A DNA stretch of 64,000 nt from Xanthostigma xanthostigma (lineage: Eukaryota > Arthropoda > Insecta > Raphidioptera > Raphidiidae). The translations under genes and the position numbers were made by a program. The stretch is from positions 63,772,948 through 63,836,947 of the forward strand of contig OY754464.1 of NCBI GenBank assembly GCA_963575645.1, given 5' to 3'. The notes beneath the pieces were generated by a model. The model did not search any database. It saw only the letters and a program-made list of their open reading frames with translations, and was not told where the DNA came from. Shown here piece after piece: positions 10,881 through 21,640 of this stretch (within the stretch, counting starts at the first letter, position 1; every line of letters begins with the position of its first letter).

Positions 10881-12180
10881 CAAGAGCCCGCGGCAGCCAG
10901 ACCTTCGTCTTTTTATAAAAGCTGAAAGTTTTTCTATGGATGTCTCCAATACAGGTAAGAATGATCCCCACCCATGAAACCTGAGTAGTGGTGGCTTTGA
11001 CAGGTAACAGGTATTAAAGGTGTACAAAATTCCATCTCAAATTCGTCATTTTATAAAACTCAATTTTTTAATATTTCATTCGTAACAATATTAAAACTCG
11101 CGTCGCTCATTGCCAGACACTTAGTATGGTTCCAACCCCCTGCCAGACACCCTTAAACTATTATAATTTGTATAATTATATTTACGTTATTTTATAAAAG
11201 CTGAATTTTATATATATTGTTTGGAGAACTATTAAATAATGTTTCATTAGTAGCCAGACAGTTTCGAGGGTTCTATCATCCTGCCAGACGCATTAAAGTT
11301 GTACAATTTTCAAATCGTTTTTGCTTTATAACTTTGAAACGGCTCATGAGATTTTACTCAAATTTGGTAAGTTGGCATAGCTTTATTGGGCAATAAAACC
11401 CATATCATAACAACGACAAAATTTTAATTCTAGTAATTTAAGGCATATATGCTCTAAATTACTAGAATTAAAATTTTGTCGAAACTATGAGAGTAATCGA
11501 ATTTTATCAAGAGTACCTTTTTTGTAGTAAATGAGTCTCGTGATCCAGATTTCATACTCAAACTGATTTTTTTCCATTGGCGTAGAAGTTTTAGATGTTT
11601 ATTTATCTAAAAAATCAAGTTCTACGCCCATGGAATGATATTGATCATTGTTATGATATGGGTTTTATTGCCCAATAAAGCTATGCCAACTTACCAAACT
11701 TGAGTAAAATCTCATGAGCCGTTTCAAAGTTATAAAGCAAAAACGATTTGAAAATTGTACAACTTTAATGCGTCTGGCAGGATGATAGAACCCTCGAAAC
11801 TGTCTGGCTACTAATGAAACATTATTTAATAGTTCTCCAAACAATATATATAAAATTCAGCTTTTATAAAATAACGTAAATATAATTATACAAATTATAA
11901 TAGTTTAAGGGTGTCTGGCAGGGGGTTGGAACCATACTAAGTGTCTGGCAATGAGCGACGCGAGTTTTAATATTGTTACGAATGAAATATTAAAAAATTG
12001 AGTTTTATAAAATGACGAATTTGAGATGGAATTTTGTACACCTTTAATACCTGTTACCTGTCAAAGCCACCACTACTCAGGTTTCATGGGTGGGGATCAT
12101 TCTTACCTGTATTGGAGACATCCATAGAAAAACTTTCAGCTTTTATAAAAAGACGAAGGTCTGGCTGCCGCGGGCTCTTG
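10881..12180. mobile_element. Foldback element with 533-bp near-identical arms
   Basis: The left arm 10881-11413 begins CAAGAGCCCGCGGCAGCCAG. The right arm 11648-12180 is its reverse complement of the same length, nearly identical (at least one mismatch seen near 11360). The 234-bp spacer holds two further small inverted repeats, around 11414-11482 and 11573-11632. GCCAGAC recurs five times per arm (about 10895, 11114, 11145, 11254 and 11283) as a regular internal word. It has no coding capacity. Long inverted arms with repeated subterminal words are typical of foldback or TIR elements. No clear target duplication could be found, so the superfamily is open. Confidence 0.85.
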
Positions 12181-12267
12181 GGCTATACTACAGCTCAAAT
12201 GAATCAGCTTTTGGCATACCCCTCTATAAAAAAGTACTATTGTAAAATTGCGTAAGGTAAATAAAAC

Positions 12268-12540
12268 GTAAGGGCCCATTCAAGTATTACGTAACCACCA
12301 AAGGAAGGGGAGGGGGTCTTTGCTTAGCTAATTTTTGATGACATGGGGGATGGGGGGCTCTAGATGGTGATTACGTCAGCAACAATTACTTGAAAACTTG
12401 AACAGATTTAAGAAAATATATGCCAATGTTTACGTAAGCATATGAGGGGGGGTAAGAGCTTTGATTACTTTTGTTGACAAGGGGAGGGGGGTCAAAAATT
12501 ACTAAAATTTTGCTTACATAATACTTGAATGGCTCCTTAC
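12268..12540. mobile_element. MITE with GTAAGGNNCCATTCAAGTATTA ends
   Basis: The left end is GTAAGGGCCCATTCAAGTAT and the complement of the right end is GTAAGGAGCCATTCAAGTAT. The interior has G-rich runs (GGGGAGGGGG words) near both sides. About 273 bp, no ORF. The flanks do not show a convincing duplication, so the superfamily is not assigned. Confidence 0.75.
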
Positions 12541-13312
12541 TACCGGTTTCAATTTCAATTCATAGTCATATAGTCAATGATAACACTCTTACCACTTGAT
12601 TTCATTCTCAAATATTATTTTTGTTGTTGTGGTATGACAATAGATTGGAGTCAAATAAGAAAGTGGGAGGGGAGACTTGTGTTAACCCGCTGGATCAACC
12701 TATAATAATATTATATCTAATTATTGTTTTAATTAATGTTTGTGTGTTTGTATATAAACGTGCTATTCGATACTATCAAACAATAAAAATCATCTGAAAA
12801 TAAAACGGTAAGAACAAAAAAGGATAATTTTGTGGGCATCCAGCATGGAACATAACCGCAGTCTGCATGTTTAACAGCGGGAAAAAAATACTGCTAAACA
12901 CTGTAAATCTGTTCAGAATTCTACAGGGAAGTATTAAAGGCCCAAGACAAAATTTAAATTCAATATTTAGTTGATCTCAATATTTCTCAGCATTTCCGAC
13001 TCCCAAGTGATAGAGGTTAAAATCATTCCTACTTAGTCATAGTTTCTTCTCCCAAAAGGAATAGGATTACCGATCACCTGTATAACACAATCTAAGACCA
13101 TAAAATTTTGAGACAATGCCTTCTGCAACCATAGGTTAATTAATGTTTGTTGGCATAAATGGGAAAAGACATATTTCATTCAAACTGAGCAGAGCAAATT
13201 ATTATTATTGTGTGTGTGTATGTTTTTTTTTGATAATTTAAAAAAAAGTTTCATCAAAATTCGTCAAATAGTTTTTAATTTAAATCCGTTCAAATAAACA
13301 AAGAGTTTTGTA
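12541..13312. other. No gene seen
   Basis: AT-rich DNA with no supported gene or bounded repeat. Confidence 0.5.
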
Positions 13313-13314
13313 TA

Positions 13315-13531
13315 TCGTATTTTTCGGACTATAAAACGCACCTTTTTACATTTTTACAAATTTTGGATGCTCTTATGGTCCAAAGGTAACATTAAAATAT
13401 TTTTTTCAATAAATCGTCTCTAAATTTATGTTAACAAATAAATAAAAAATATGATCCGAAAGTAACATTAAAATATATTTTTCTAAAAATTATCTTATAA
13501 AGGGGTGCGTCTTATAGTCCGAAAAATACGG
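13315..13531. mobile_element. Tc1/mariner-type MITE (CGTATTTTTCGGACTATAA ends)
   Basis: The left TIR reads TCGTATTTTTCGGACTATAA and the right complement reads CCGTATTTTTCGGACTATAA, continuing into GACGCACC. TA flanks both ends (13313-13314 and 13532-13533). It is 217 bp and non-coding. This TIR is of a kind repeatedly met in animal MITEs with TA targets. Confidence 0.85.
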
Positions 13532-14139
13532 TAATCATAGATGTAAAAATCATTGTGCAATTTATTGAATTATTGGAATAGTACATTGTTGCCATATTAT
13601 ACCATTTTTTTGCAAATGCATCTCTGCGTTTCAACTTTAATTTATTCAAGTGAACATGTTATTTTTTGATGACTGTATTTAAGTTTTAGTTACTCTTTTC
13701 GTCTATACGTTTTTTAACTGCAGACATATTTATTCATTTTAAATATGAGCCAAGAGTAAAAACGGCCTTATATTATGTCATAATTTGATTTATATTTACA
13801 GTGGGGACCTTAAAGCAATTAAAAAAAAAACAATATCGTTAGACTATTTTAATGCAATGCTCGTATAGAATGCGTTTTTCAATAACTCAACGTGCCTAAA
13901 TTGAGATGGTATCGTGAGAGAACACAATTTAGCAATTTGACAGATTTATTGTAACATTTTAAAAAGATATGAACTGATATACGTTACAGGCGCGAAATTA
14001 TCGCTCGCACAAAATGATACGCGGGTTTCTTTTTTTGATTCCTCGTGCGCGGCGATTGCTTTAAAGTTTCAAACAGTTCACTATATACTATTCAATTCGT
14101 CTTGATGTATTGCCTTGTCTGCAAGTATAGTCTATAGAC

Positions 14140-14913
14140 CAGGGATGGCGAACCTATGGCACGCGTGCCACAGGTGGCACGCGACAGATTAATTATTATT
14201 GGCACTGCCTTGATTGAGGTATATATTTATAATACAAAAACGAATAGGTAGTGAGAATTCTAGCTGGGGTTCCTTCGCGTTCATCTTGTAGAGCTCTTTT
14301 TCAAAAAATAAATAATCTTATACTATAATACATATTATATTATGTCTGTCTCTGCTTTAAAAAGGGCATGCTGATTTAACTAAGACTACTAAGAGATCTA
14401 ATATCCATGACTACAATGTAAGAAATAAAGAAAACCTTACTGTTGAGAAGCATCGTCATCCTTTTTTGAGTGGAACGCCGGACATAATATGTGTACCTAC
14501 AGTACTATTTAACAAACTAACCGCAGATATTAGAAATAAAAACTATGCTGCTTTTAATAAATCGATTTTCACAATATTATAACTTAAAGGAGATAATTTT
14601 ATACTGTAAATGATTTTTAAAGTGAAACTTTTATTGGTTATTTTTATAATGACATGTCAACCCTGTCTTCTACATTTGACGAATAAAATTATTATTATTA
14701 TTATCGAAATAATTAAAAATATGCTAGATCTCGAAAAATAACAAACACGAAAAAATTTCATAGCGCTTAATGTATTACCAAAATTATTATTTTTATCTAT
14801 ATTTGATTCATCTTTTTGACACCTAAATTGCTTTGGTGCTTGTCGGTACGTCATGGCCACAATAAACATTTTTGAAAAAAATTGGCACGTAGGAGAAAGG
14901 TTCACTACCCCTG
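14140..14913. mobile_element. hAT-type MITE, CAGGGATGGCGAACCT family copy 1
   Basis: The ends are CAGGGATGGCGAACCT and the complement of AGGTTCACTACCCCTG. The flanking octamers CTATAGAC (14132-14139) and TTATAGAG (14914-14921) agree at 6 of 8. Interior words (GCGCGTGCCACAGGTGGCAC; AAATTGCTTTGGTGCTTGTC) recur in the copy at 31339-33103. It is 774 bp with no transposase. Confidence 0.85.
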
Positions 14914-15675
14914 TTATAGAGTGATCCCTTTATACAGCGGTACGCTGTTCGACGTTATGTCAGCCTGTGCAATATGAGCTCCATAATTTTTTTAACATGA
15001 CAATTGCATACCCCGCTACACAGGTAGTGGTAGTGTGCTCGCTGTGAATCAAATTGTAGCATTTTGAAAGAAAGCAGTTCTGTTCTATAGAACAGAACCA
15101 TTTTTAGACCGACTCGAGTTCATAATTACTACTCCGGTACGAATAAAAAGTAAGAATATTCTAGCAGTTGTAGCTAGGGTTGCCAGATTGAGAAATCAAA
15201 ATTTCTGGACAATATTCTAAAATATCTGGACCAAAGGATTTTAGGCTGGACAAAATAAAAATCTGCATTAATCAACCGAAACACGACATATAATTAAGTA
15301 ATATGTGCTTACTTAGGTATTATTGTTATAAGAAAAACGAAAATATGAACTATTGAGCTGAACAGCTGAAATTGGTACAAAAACAGAGATAGCTTAATCT
15401 AACAGTCAATGGTACCTTTCAACTTTCAAGTCACTTTTTTGCCACATATATTTAGTATTTCTCTTAGCCGCCTTTATCATTTTAGAACTTTTCTCTGTAT
15501 TTATAGAAAAGATTTAAAATTAGTACAGTTTTCTTCAAAGTTTAATCGAATTATTAGCTCTGACGGGTCATGTCTTTTATTTTTAACCGACGAAAAAAAA
15601 AACGGAGGAGGTTCTCAAGTCGACACGTATATTTTTTTTTTTTTATTTTTTTTTTTTTATTTTTTTTTTTTTTTT

Positions 15676-16003
15676 ATGTATGACCACGCATAACTTTTTA
15701 CAGAGTGGTCCGATTTTGATAAATATTTTTTTGTTTGAAAGGGTATACCCCGAAGTTGGTCCCATATAAATTTCGTAAAAAAATTCCAACCCTAAGGGTA
15801 GGAAAACAGGGGATGATTGATTGTTCACTCACTGATTGTAATGTATGACCACACATAATTTTTTACAGAGTAGTCCGATTTTGATAATTATTTTTTTATT
15901 GGATAGGGTATACATTGAGGTTGGTCTCATATAAATTTGGAAAAAAAATCCTACCCTAAGGGTGGGAAAATAGGGGTGATTTATTGTTCACTCACAGATT
16001 TTC
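15676..16003. repeat. Two tandem units of about 165 bp inside the hAT
   Basis: ATGTATGACCAC opens both units, at 15676 and 15841. Both contain CCGATTTTGATAA, GGGTATAC, CATATAAATTT, CCTAAGGGT and end near TTGTTCACTCAC. Differences are scattered substitutions and small indels. Confidence 0.9.
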
Positions 16004-16060
16004 ATGCTGAGTTGTGTATTACAATTATAAATTATATAGCCACAAAAAAATTATAAAATA

Positions 16061-16546
16061 AAAACTTTTTAACAAAAAAATTAAACCGCCGAAAAACTGA
16101 AAAGCAAAAAATAATAAATCTTTTTATTTAACTAAGTTCTATTTAAGTAGTTGAACGTATGTGACAGTCTAGTATATCTAAGTAATTTTGAGTCGGCGTC
16201 AAACAATCAATGAACAAAGATCACTAAAAGAAATAACCAAATCAAATTAACAATGATACGTGAAATCTCCAGCGATAAACATTAACATTATAAAACATGC
16301 GCTCTCCATACGACCACTCGCAAAGACGTGTGCCCTCAGTGTGTGCCCGTTCGGGTTGCTCTGTCGCTGACATTAACTTCGTGAACTCTTAGAGATTTCC
16401 GGCGAAGGATTGTTGACGCCGACTCAAAATTACTTAGATATACTAGACTGTCACATACGTTCAACTACTTAAATAGAACTTAGTTAAATAAAAAAATTTT
16501 TTGCTTTTCAGTTTTTCGGCGGTTTAATTTTTTTGTTAAAAAGTTT
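16061..16546. mobile_element. Foldback/MITE nested in the hAT
   Basis: The arms 16061-16202 and 16413-16546 are near-perfect reverse complements over about 135-140 bp (for example AACCGCCGAAAAACTGAAAA and GAGTCGGCGTCAA with their complements). The 210-bp spacer is less AT-rich and unrelated. Its position inside the 15175-16639 element implies a later insertion or an internally duplicated terminus. Confidence 0.85.
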
Positions 16547-16647
16547 TTTTAGCTGGACATTTTGCTTAAAACCGGGACACTGGACAACGTGTAAAATTGC
16601 TGGACAATCTAGCCAAGTTCCGCCAATCTGGTAACCCTAGTTGTAGC

Positions 16648-17288
16648 ACTAATCTATAAACTACTTTGGAAAATTAACTTTAATTCCATTTTTAAATTAC
16701 TTATTTTATTATTTCAAGTTATGATGGTACACCAATTGATTAAGCTGTGACAGTTTCGTAAATTTTGAATTGATGCTGCAGCGTTTATAAGAAAAATATT
16801 ATAGAATTGTAAACAAAAGCTATAGATATTAGAAAGTGCCATTAGCTAGTTAATACTAATTCACTACAATGTAATATAATATTTGTTTTAACTGAGCATT
16901 AGTGAAACCGCACGGCATTTAAAGGTCACGTAAATACCTGTGTAGCTGTCTCTCTCTCTATCTGTATGTACTATATTATATTATGTCGCTTTGCTGAATA
17001 GATATACGTAGCAAACATACAGTTAGGTTTGCCTTGTATTACTAAACTTTTTCTAAATTCAATCGCTCATGATGATGATAGAAGTGCGCTAATTGGATAA
17101 ATGGCGCATACGAATTTCCTCTTCAGGAATGTTTTCTAGGTTAACAAATATATTGTAACAGAGACCCCACACCTGTCCCACAACAATCTGTGTGTCATTG
17201 TTAGAATGACGAGCCGATTGTTGTCTCACAAAACTCTTTGTCGTCGCCTGCTGAGGGGTCTCTGTTACAATGTAAGTATTTCTAACTT
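16648..17288. other. No gene seen
   Basis: No supported gene. AACAGAGACCCC/GGGGTCTCTGTT occurs as an inverted pair at about 17158 and 17254, so a small undescribed inverted-repeat element of about 110 bp may lie at 17157-17268. Confidence 0.5.
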
Positions 17289-17665
17289 AAGGTCGCTGCA
17301 CGCGAGGCTGATTTTGCCGCTAGAATTGCTACTGGGAACTTGTGCTAACTGCGAGGATGGAAATGACAGGCTGGAGTGTTGGATTTCAAAATTAGAACTG
17401 AAGTTATTTTGCGTGCTTGTTTCTGTGCTGACTTTTAGCAAGAAGCAATCAGAAAGCAGTTTCTTGTCACGTGGGCGACATACTTTAAAAACAAACATGG
17501 CGTCATATAGTGTGTGTTATGTTCAGAGACAATAAATGTCTATAATCATTCGCACCAAAACCAATTACAATACAAATCCAGGTTCGTGTGAAACAAAATC
17601 ATCACGAAATCCAGCGCCACAGCACGAAATTAAGCAACGAATCTCGCGGCAAAATGTTTACGTAA
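17289..17665 (+). mobile_element. MITE of the GGTCGCTGCAC(A/G)CGAGGCTG family, copy 1 (decayed end)
   Basis: It begins TTAAGGTCGCTGCACGCGAG (TTAA at 17287-17290) and shares with 24897-25301 the order GATTTTGCCGCT, CTTGTGCT(A/G)ACTG, AAGCAATCAG, CAAACATGGCGTCAT and GTTCAGAGACAATAAA. The right terminal repeat is degenerate. TTAA next to the TIR here and in copy 3 hints at a TTAA-targeting (piggyBac-like) origin. Confidence 0.65.
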
Positions 17666-17723
17666 AGATCTCGCACAATGTACCTGCACGCATCAGAAAA
17701 GTCTGCTATTTAACGGAGTAGAG

Positions 17724-18103
17724 CAGGCCTGGGCAAATAGCGGCCCGCAGTAGACTTTTGTCCGGCCCGCGAAGCATTTTATAAATGATTATTAAAAGCG
17801 AAAATATAGTTTTTCAATATAATTTAGCACATAAAAAAATAGAAAAATAGTAAATAGCAGGAACCACAACAGACGTAAATGTAAGTACCTTTTTTTTGCT
17901 CTCCAAATTTTTGTTACGGAAATGAAAGGACCTTTTTTTTGATCTCCAAATTTTTGTTGCAAAAATGAAAGAACCTTTTTTTTGCTCTCCAAATTTTTGT
18001 TGCGGAAACGAAAGAACCTTTTTTTTTCTCTCCAAATTTTTGGCCCACGGTAAAATTTTCGTCAGCAATGTGGCCCGACGATCAAAAGATTTGCCCGCCC
18101 CTG
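17724..18103. mobile_element. hAT-type MITE with perfect 8-bp duplication GAGTAGAG
   Basis: The left end is CAGGCCTGGGCAAATAGCGG. The right end is ATTTGCCCGCCCCTG, whose complement starts CAGGGGCGGGCAAAT. GAGTAGAG is duplicated exactly at 17716-17723 and 18104-18111. It is 380 bp with no transposase. It carries an internal array of about 3.5 units of about 55 bp at roughly 17885-18042, each holding CTCCAAATTTTTGTT and GAAAG(G/A)ACCTTTTTTTT. Confidence 0.92.
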
Positions 18104-18600
18104 GAGTAGAGCATATTAGATCAGCGTCTGCAACCAACGACCGTCAGAGCAAATTGTGTAGGCCAGGGAACAATCCTGACTTGCAATTTCTATATGTCTG
18201 GTCGTGCTGGACCGACTTAATCTGGCGTTTTGGTGTTGTAGATGAAGAGAAATGATATCCAAGAGCTCATAGATTTTGTGCTGCGACATTTGAATATAAT
18301 GAAAGAATTTTTGTTGATCTCCATAATTCAGGAAATAAATGATGAAATCTCTCCATATTGCTTCATCTGTTATTGGTGAACCCAAAACCTTATTTTTTTT
18401 CTGGCTTCTTCATCTTCTTCACTCAACATCGTCAAAATAAAAACTTCTTCCACAGAACTATACACGACCAATGTTGCACACTCATTACTTAAAAACGCAA
18501 AATATCTGCCACACACCGAACCTTAAAACGTTGCTGATCCGTGCAGGTATAGTGTGCGAAATCGTGCAGGTTGAAAGGTCGTGCTGTGCTGGTCGCTTGC
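18104..18600. repeat. Dispersed repeat of the GCAGGT/CGACCGTCAG family, interrupted by the hAT
   Basis: The block shares ATTAGA(T/C)CAGC, CTGCAACC, ACGACCGTCAG and GTGCT(G/A)GACCGA with 23128-23260, and TCGTGCAGGTT words with 23620-23655 and 28738-28880. Its left remainder (about 17665-17715) lies on the other side of the hAT insertion. The multiple short CCAGCAC/GTGCTGG words suggest a MITE rich in internal repeats. Boundaries are approximate. Confidence 0.5.
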
Positions 18601-19139
18601 AGGAATATGCATTGTTAACATAATAATATTTTATTAATGTAATTTGTCCACAAACTCGTTCTGAACTATACTTGCTAGAGGTACTGCAAAGTATATAGAA
18701 TATTATTATCCATTTAGTTGGCGTATACTTGTGTATGTTAAAGAAGGCTATTTGACATTTAACAATTTAATTCGCAAATGTGATTTGTTGAAACGTAGTA
18801 AGGCATCTATAGTTGTGCAAGACACGTTCTTTCTATCATTTTGATGAAATTCAGTTACAGGGCGAAATTTAGTTACTAAAATTTCGCTTAAATTTATTTC
18901 ACATTTGCCAGGAATCCCACAACGGCTCACACTTTTTTTACAAATAAAATCAGACACATATAGACGAAGAAATAAAAATAGTAATTTAAATGAACAGCTA
19001 TTTTGTAACGGTTATTAATTACACAACGCTATTGAGCTGTCGAGCGTCTATAATGTACAAAACACTTATGACAGAAAATGGATACTTTTTAAATGGTTTT
19101 ATTTATTTTAAGACTCCGTATATTTCTTTATTTCTTTGT
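18601..19139. other. No gene seen
   Basis: A 69-codon - strand ORF at 18957-18748 has mixed composition and might be a relic, but no motif is recognisable. Nothing else is supported. Confidence 0.5.
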
Positions 19140-19395
19140 TTCTGTGTTTCAAATCTTGGGACAGCTTTTTCAACTAATTCCCAATATCCGATTGAGTTGA
19201 AAATTTGCATAGGTAGGTATGTAGTTCCAATGACAATATACAATATTACAATAACTAACTGACCGTTACGGCTTTCGTCCGGTTGCAGATCGCATTTTTA
19301 ATAAAGCATGCGACAGCTTTTTTTAGTACATTATCGATTATACAATAGAAGCGTTTATCTTAAAAATGTTCTTACCTATTTTTATTTTGGATTAA
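19140..19395 (-). repeat. Dispersed repeat, TTGTCATTGGAACTAC family (inverted copy)
   Basis: Read on the - strand it matches 21420-21640 (+), sharing the ATTGTCATCGGAACTACATA-like word, CAATCGGAT and the CGAAAGCC region. A further fragment lies at 32160-32240. The class is uncertain. It resembles 3' regions of arthropod non-LTR elements. Confidence 0.6.
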
Positions 19396-20439
19396 AAGAG
19401 ATAAAATTCAAATCGATATCTGTATAGAGAACAGTTGTTAGAAAGTAGACACCTAGTTTATTTTAAATAACTGAAATTTTAAGTTTGTCAGATCGGACAT
19501 TCGCCTGTATTTGGATTCAAGATAAATTCAGTTATTGATGTGAAACATCTGATGGCGCGTTTGGTTGGAAATAAAACCGTGCACTTGGCGCGATGCTATT
19601 TGTGGGACGTGTCACGTTTCATTTGCGCTTGCTATGTGTATGCGTTGGACAGCTGTGTGTTAGTGCTTGTGTGTGTTGGAGTGGCGAACATGGCGCGTTT
19701 GTTGATACGTTTAATTTATTTACTAGAATTTTGTTTGATGACAGGGTGAAATAAAGTTAACAGAATTTTGTTGGAAATATACGTTCACATCTGCCAGACG
19801 TCATAGCCACTCTTCCAATAATCGATAGCTTACCTCGATTTAGAAAATCGATCCAGCCTTTCTCGATGCATGCCGGTACAAAGAGACAGACACGTAAATT
19901 CTAAAAACATGTTTTCTAACTTGGTAATATCTAGAATATCTAAAAAACCATAAAAAACTTATAAGAAAATGAAATTACAGACAGATAGTTCTTCGATCGT
20001 ACTGAACTGGACAACATTATTAAAATTTGAACTTCCATATTAAAAATACGACCTTATAAAATTAAAATCATTTTCAAGGTTGCGCCAACTTTTTGTTTGA
20101 CATTTGTAAATTTAAAATGTATTGGTGCACTAAGTGAAGGATTTCAACTCAACAAGATATGTAAGAGTGCATTGTGGTGTTACCTATCACTTATAATATA
20201 TATGCAAACCGGGCAGGGAGCATGGATTAAATTCTGATTTTAAACGAAATGTTGTGAGTGCTTGGGGTCTTCAGCAGCTATAGAAAATAAATAGTTGGCA
20301 AAACCAAAAGTGCACATCCCGCAAGTTTTCCACTGTATGATAAAAAAATAACAATTAAAAAATATTTTTAATAATCTTAAAAAGATTTAAAAATTTAAAG
20401 AAATAAATAATTAAAAATTGAAAAAATATTTTTTTTAAG
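19396..20439. other. No gene seen
   Basis: A CpG-richer stretch at about 19545-19700 contains AACATGGCGCG with an ORF of about 20 codons. No splice-consistent or family-level coding evidence was found. The remainder is AT-rich. Confidence 0.5.
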
Positions 20440-21145
20440 TTTGCAAAAATAAAAAAAATTAAGAACTATACATAATATAATATATAATTAATATCAAGTG
20501 GAATAAAATAAAACAAAATAAAAAGAAAAAAAAAGAAAAAACTCAATGATTTCGTAAGGAATCGAACCCAGGACCTTGCCCTTGGGGATCCAACGGCATA
20601 ACCATTACGCCACGGCGGCCTACTACGTGTAGTGGTGTTATCACGGTATAGAAGTGTAGCACTTGTTTTATGGACTACACTATATTTACACAGCAATTAT
20701 TATATTGTTTTTTTAAACTATTAGCTGTCAAAAATAATAAAATAAAACTGTTTATGAAAATTAAACTACTGAACACATTTTAGTGAATTTAAATAGGGTT
20801 CTGGTCTAATAGTAAACAAAGTGAATAAAATATAACCCAAGGCAATCCGACCAAAATTGCGATCTGTAGAGTCGTGACGTACGTACGTACGTACATACGT
20901 ACAGACCAACCGACAACTGCTGTTTGTGATTTTCAATTACAATTTTAATAGTATTTATGAACTCGAATTGATAAAAAAATGGTTCTGTTTTATAGATTAG
21001 AATCTCCTCTTTTCAAAAAGCTTCAATTTGAATGGATTTCGTGTGAAATTAACTTAGATATAACTTCTTATATGAACGAAAGTCAGCTCTGACGCACAAA
21101 GCGATAATAAAGCACATACCGCTAGTTTAGCGGTATGTGTAATAG
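20440..21145 (-). mobile_element. Composite repeat with tRNA-like module, copy 1
   Basis: Read on the - strand the layout is a hairpin start (CACATACCGCTA..TAGCGGTATGTG, 21115-21141), a body of about 400 bp, a tRNA-like module (20551-20620) and an AT-rich tail. The same order occurs on the + strand at 49042-49790. Shared words include TATAACTTCTTATATGAACG, CCAAAATTGCGATCTGTAGAG-type sequence and ATAACCCAAGGCAA. Pol III would transcribe away from the body, which is unlike an ordinary SINE whose body follows the head. An (ACGT)n tract lies at 20877-20903. Confidence 0.75.
20551..20620 (-). ncRNA. tRNA-like sequence with A and B boxes
   Basis: The - strand has a B box GGTTCGATTCC (20568-20558) and an A-box-like TGGCGTAATGG (20612-20602), correctly spaced for a tRNA-derived Pol III promoter. 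The acceptor stem does not close and a T-rich tract follows, so this is a SINE-type tRNA relic and not a functional tRNA gene. Confidence 0.75.
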
Positions 21146-21419
21146 TGGGTGACCACAGACATGTAAATATAGATAAAAAGCTTTTTTTTTTAAGTTGAAC
21201 AGTTTTATAGTACAATCGATAATAATGTACTAAAACTAGAGGACTTTGATTAAACTAAAATAAAATCGCGGGCGCATTTAGAAGAAAATTTCAATTTGTT
21301 TGAAATTGGAAATCATATTTAGCTTTCGACTGTCTTCTTCGACCATAATGTAACTATAAATACACGATTTTATTTTAGTTTAATCATAAAAGCCCCCTAT
21401 GACGACTCATAATTATTTT
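21146..21419. repeat. Short inverted segments around an AAAATCG(C/T)G word
   Basis: AACTAAAATAAAATCG occurs at about 21254 and its inverse CGATTTTATTTTAGTTTAAT at 21364, bracketing about 120 bp. A related CACGATTTTATTTTAGTTTA lies at 44955. This is probably a MITE relic of the same family as the flanking repeats. Confidence 0.5.
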
Positions 21420-21640
21420 ATATAGTTTTTTAGAACATCATCGATTGTACAATAAAACTGTTTAAGATCTTTTACCTATTTTATTTTTAAGTTTTTAGTG
21501 TATTTTATTAAAAGTGCGATTTGCATCATGACGAAAGCCGGACCGGTCAGTTAATTATTATGATATTGTATTGTCATCGGAACTACATACGTATGCAAAA
21601 TTTCAACTCAATCGGATAACGGAAATATGCAGTTTTCGGT
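21420..21640 (+). repeat. Dispersed repeat, ATTGTCATCGGAACTAC family (+ copy)
   Basis: Partner of 19140-19395 in the opposite orientation. See that entry for shared words. Confidence 0.6.

Larger units (their letters stand above)
15175..16639. mobile_element. hAT-type non-autonomous element with perfect 8-bp duplication
   Basis: The TIRs are TAGGGTTGCCAGATT and the complement TAGGGTTACCAGATT. GTTGTAGC flanks both sides exactly (15167-15174 and 16640-16647). Subterminal CTGGAC words are repeated at both ends. At 1465 bp it carries an internal two-unit tandem repeat (15676-16003) and a foldback (16061-16546), which is probably a nested insertion. There is no transposase-like ORF. Confidence 0.88.

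Noticed and set aside
15409..15828. ORFs rich in Phe/Lys around 15.4-15.8 kb
   Set aside because: Generated by the poly-T/poly-A tract and the tandem units inside the hAT element.
17206..18137. Overlapping ORFs of 60-109 codons
   Set aside because: They track the GGTCGCTGCAC MITE and the 55-bp tandem units of the hAT MITE; no domain signal.
19540..19749. 69-codon ORF with Cys/Val-rich segment
   Set aside because: Locally CpG-rich and with an AACATGGCG context, but no domain, signal or splice support.
20551..20620. Functional tRNA gene
   Set aside because: A and B boxes are present, but the acceptor stem does not pair and the module is part of a repeated element.
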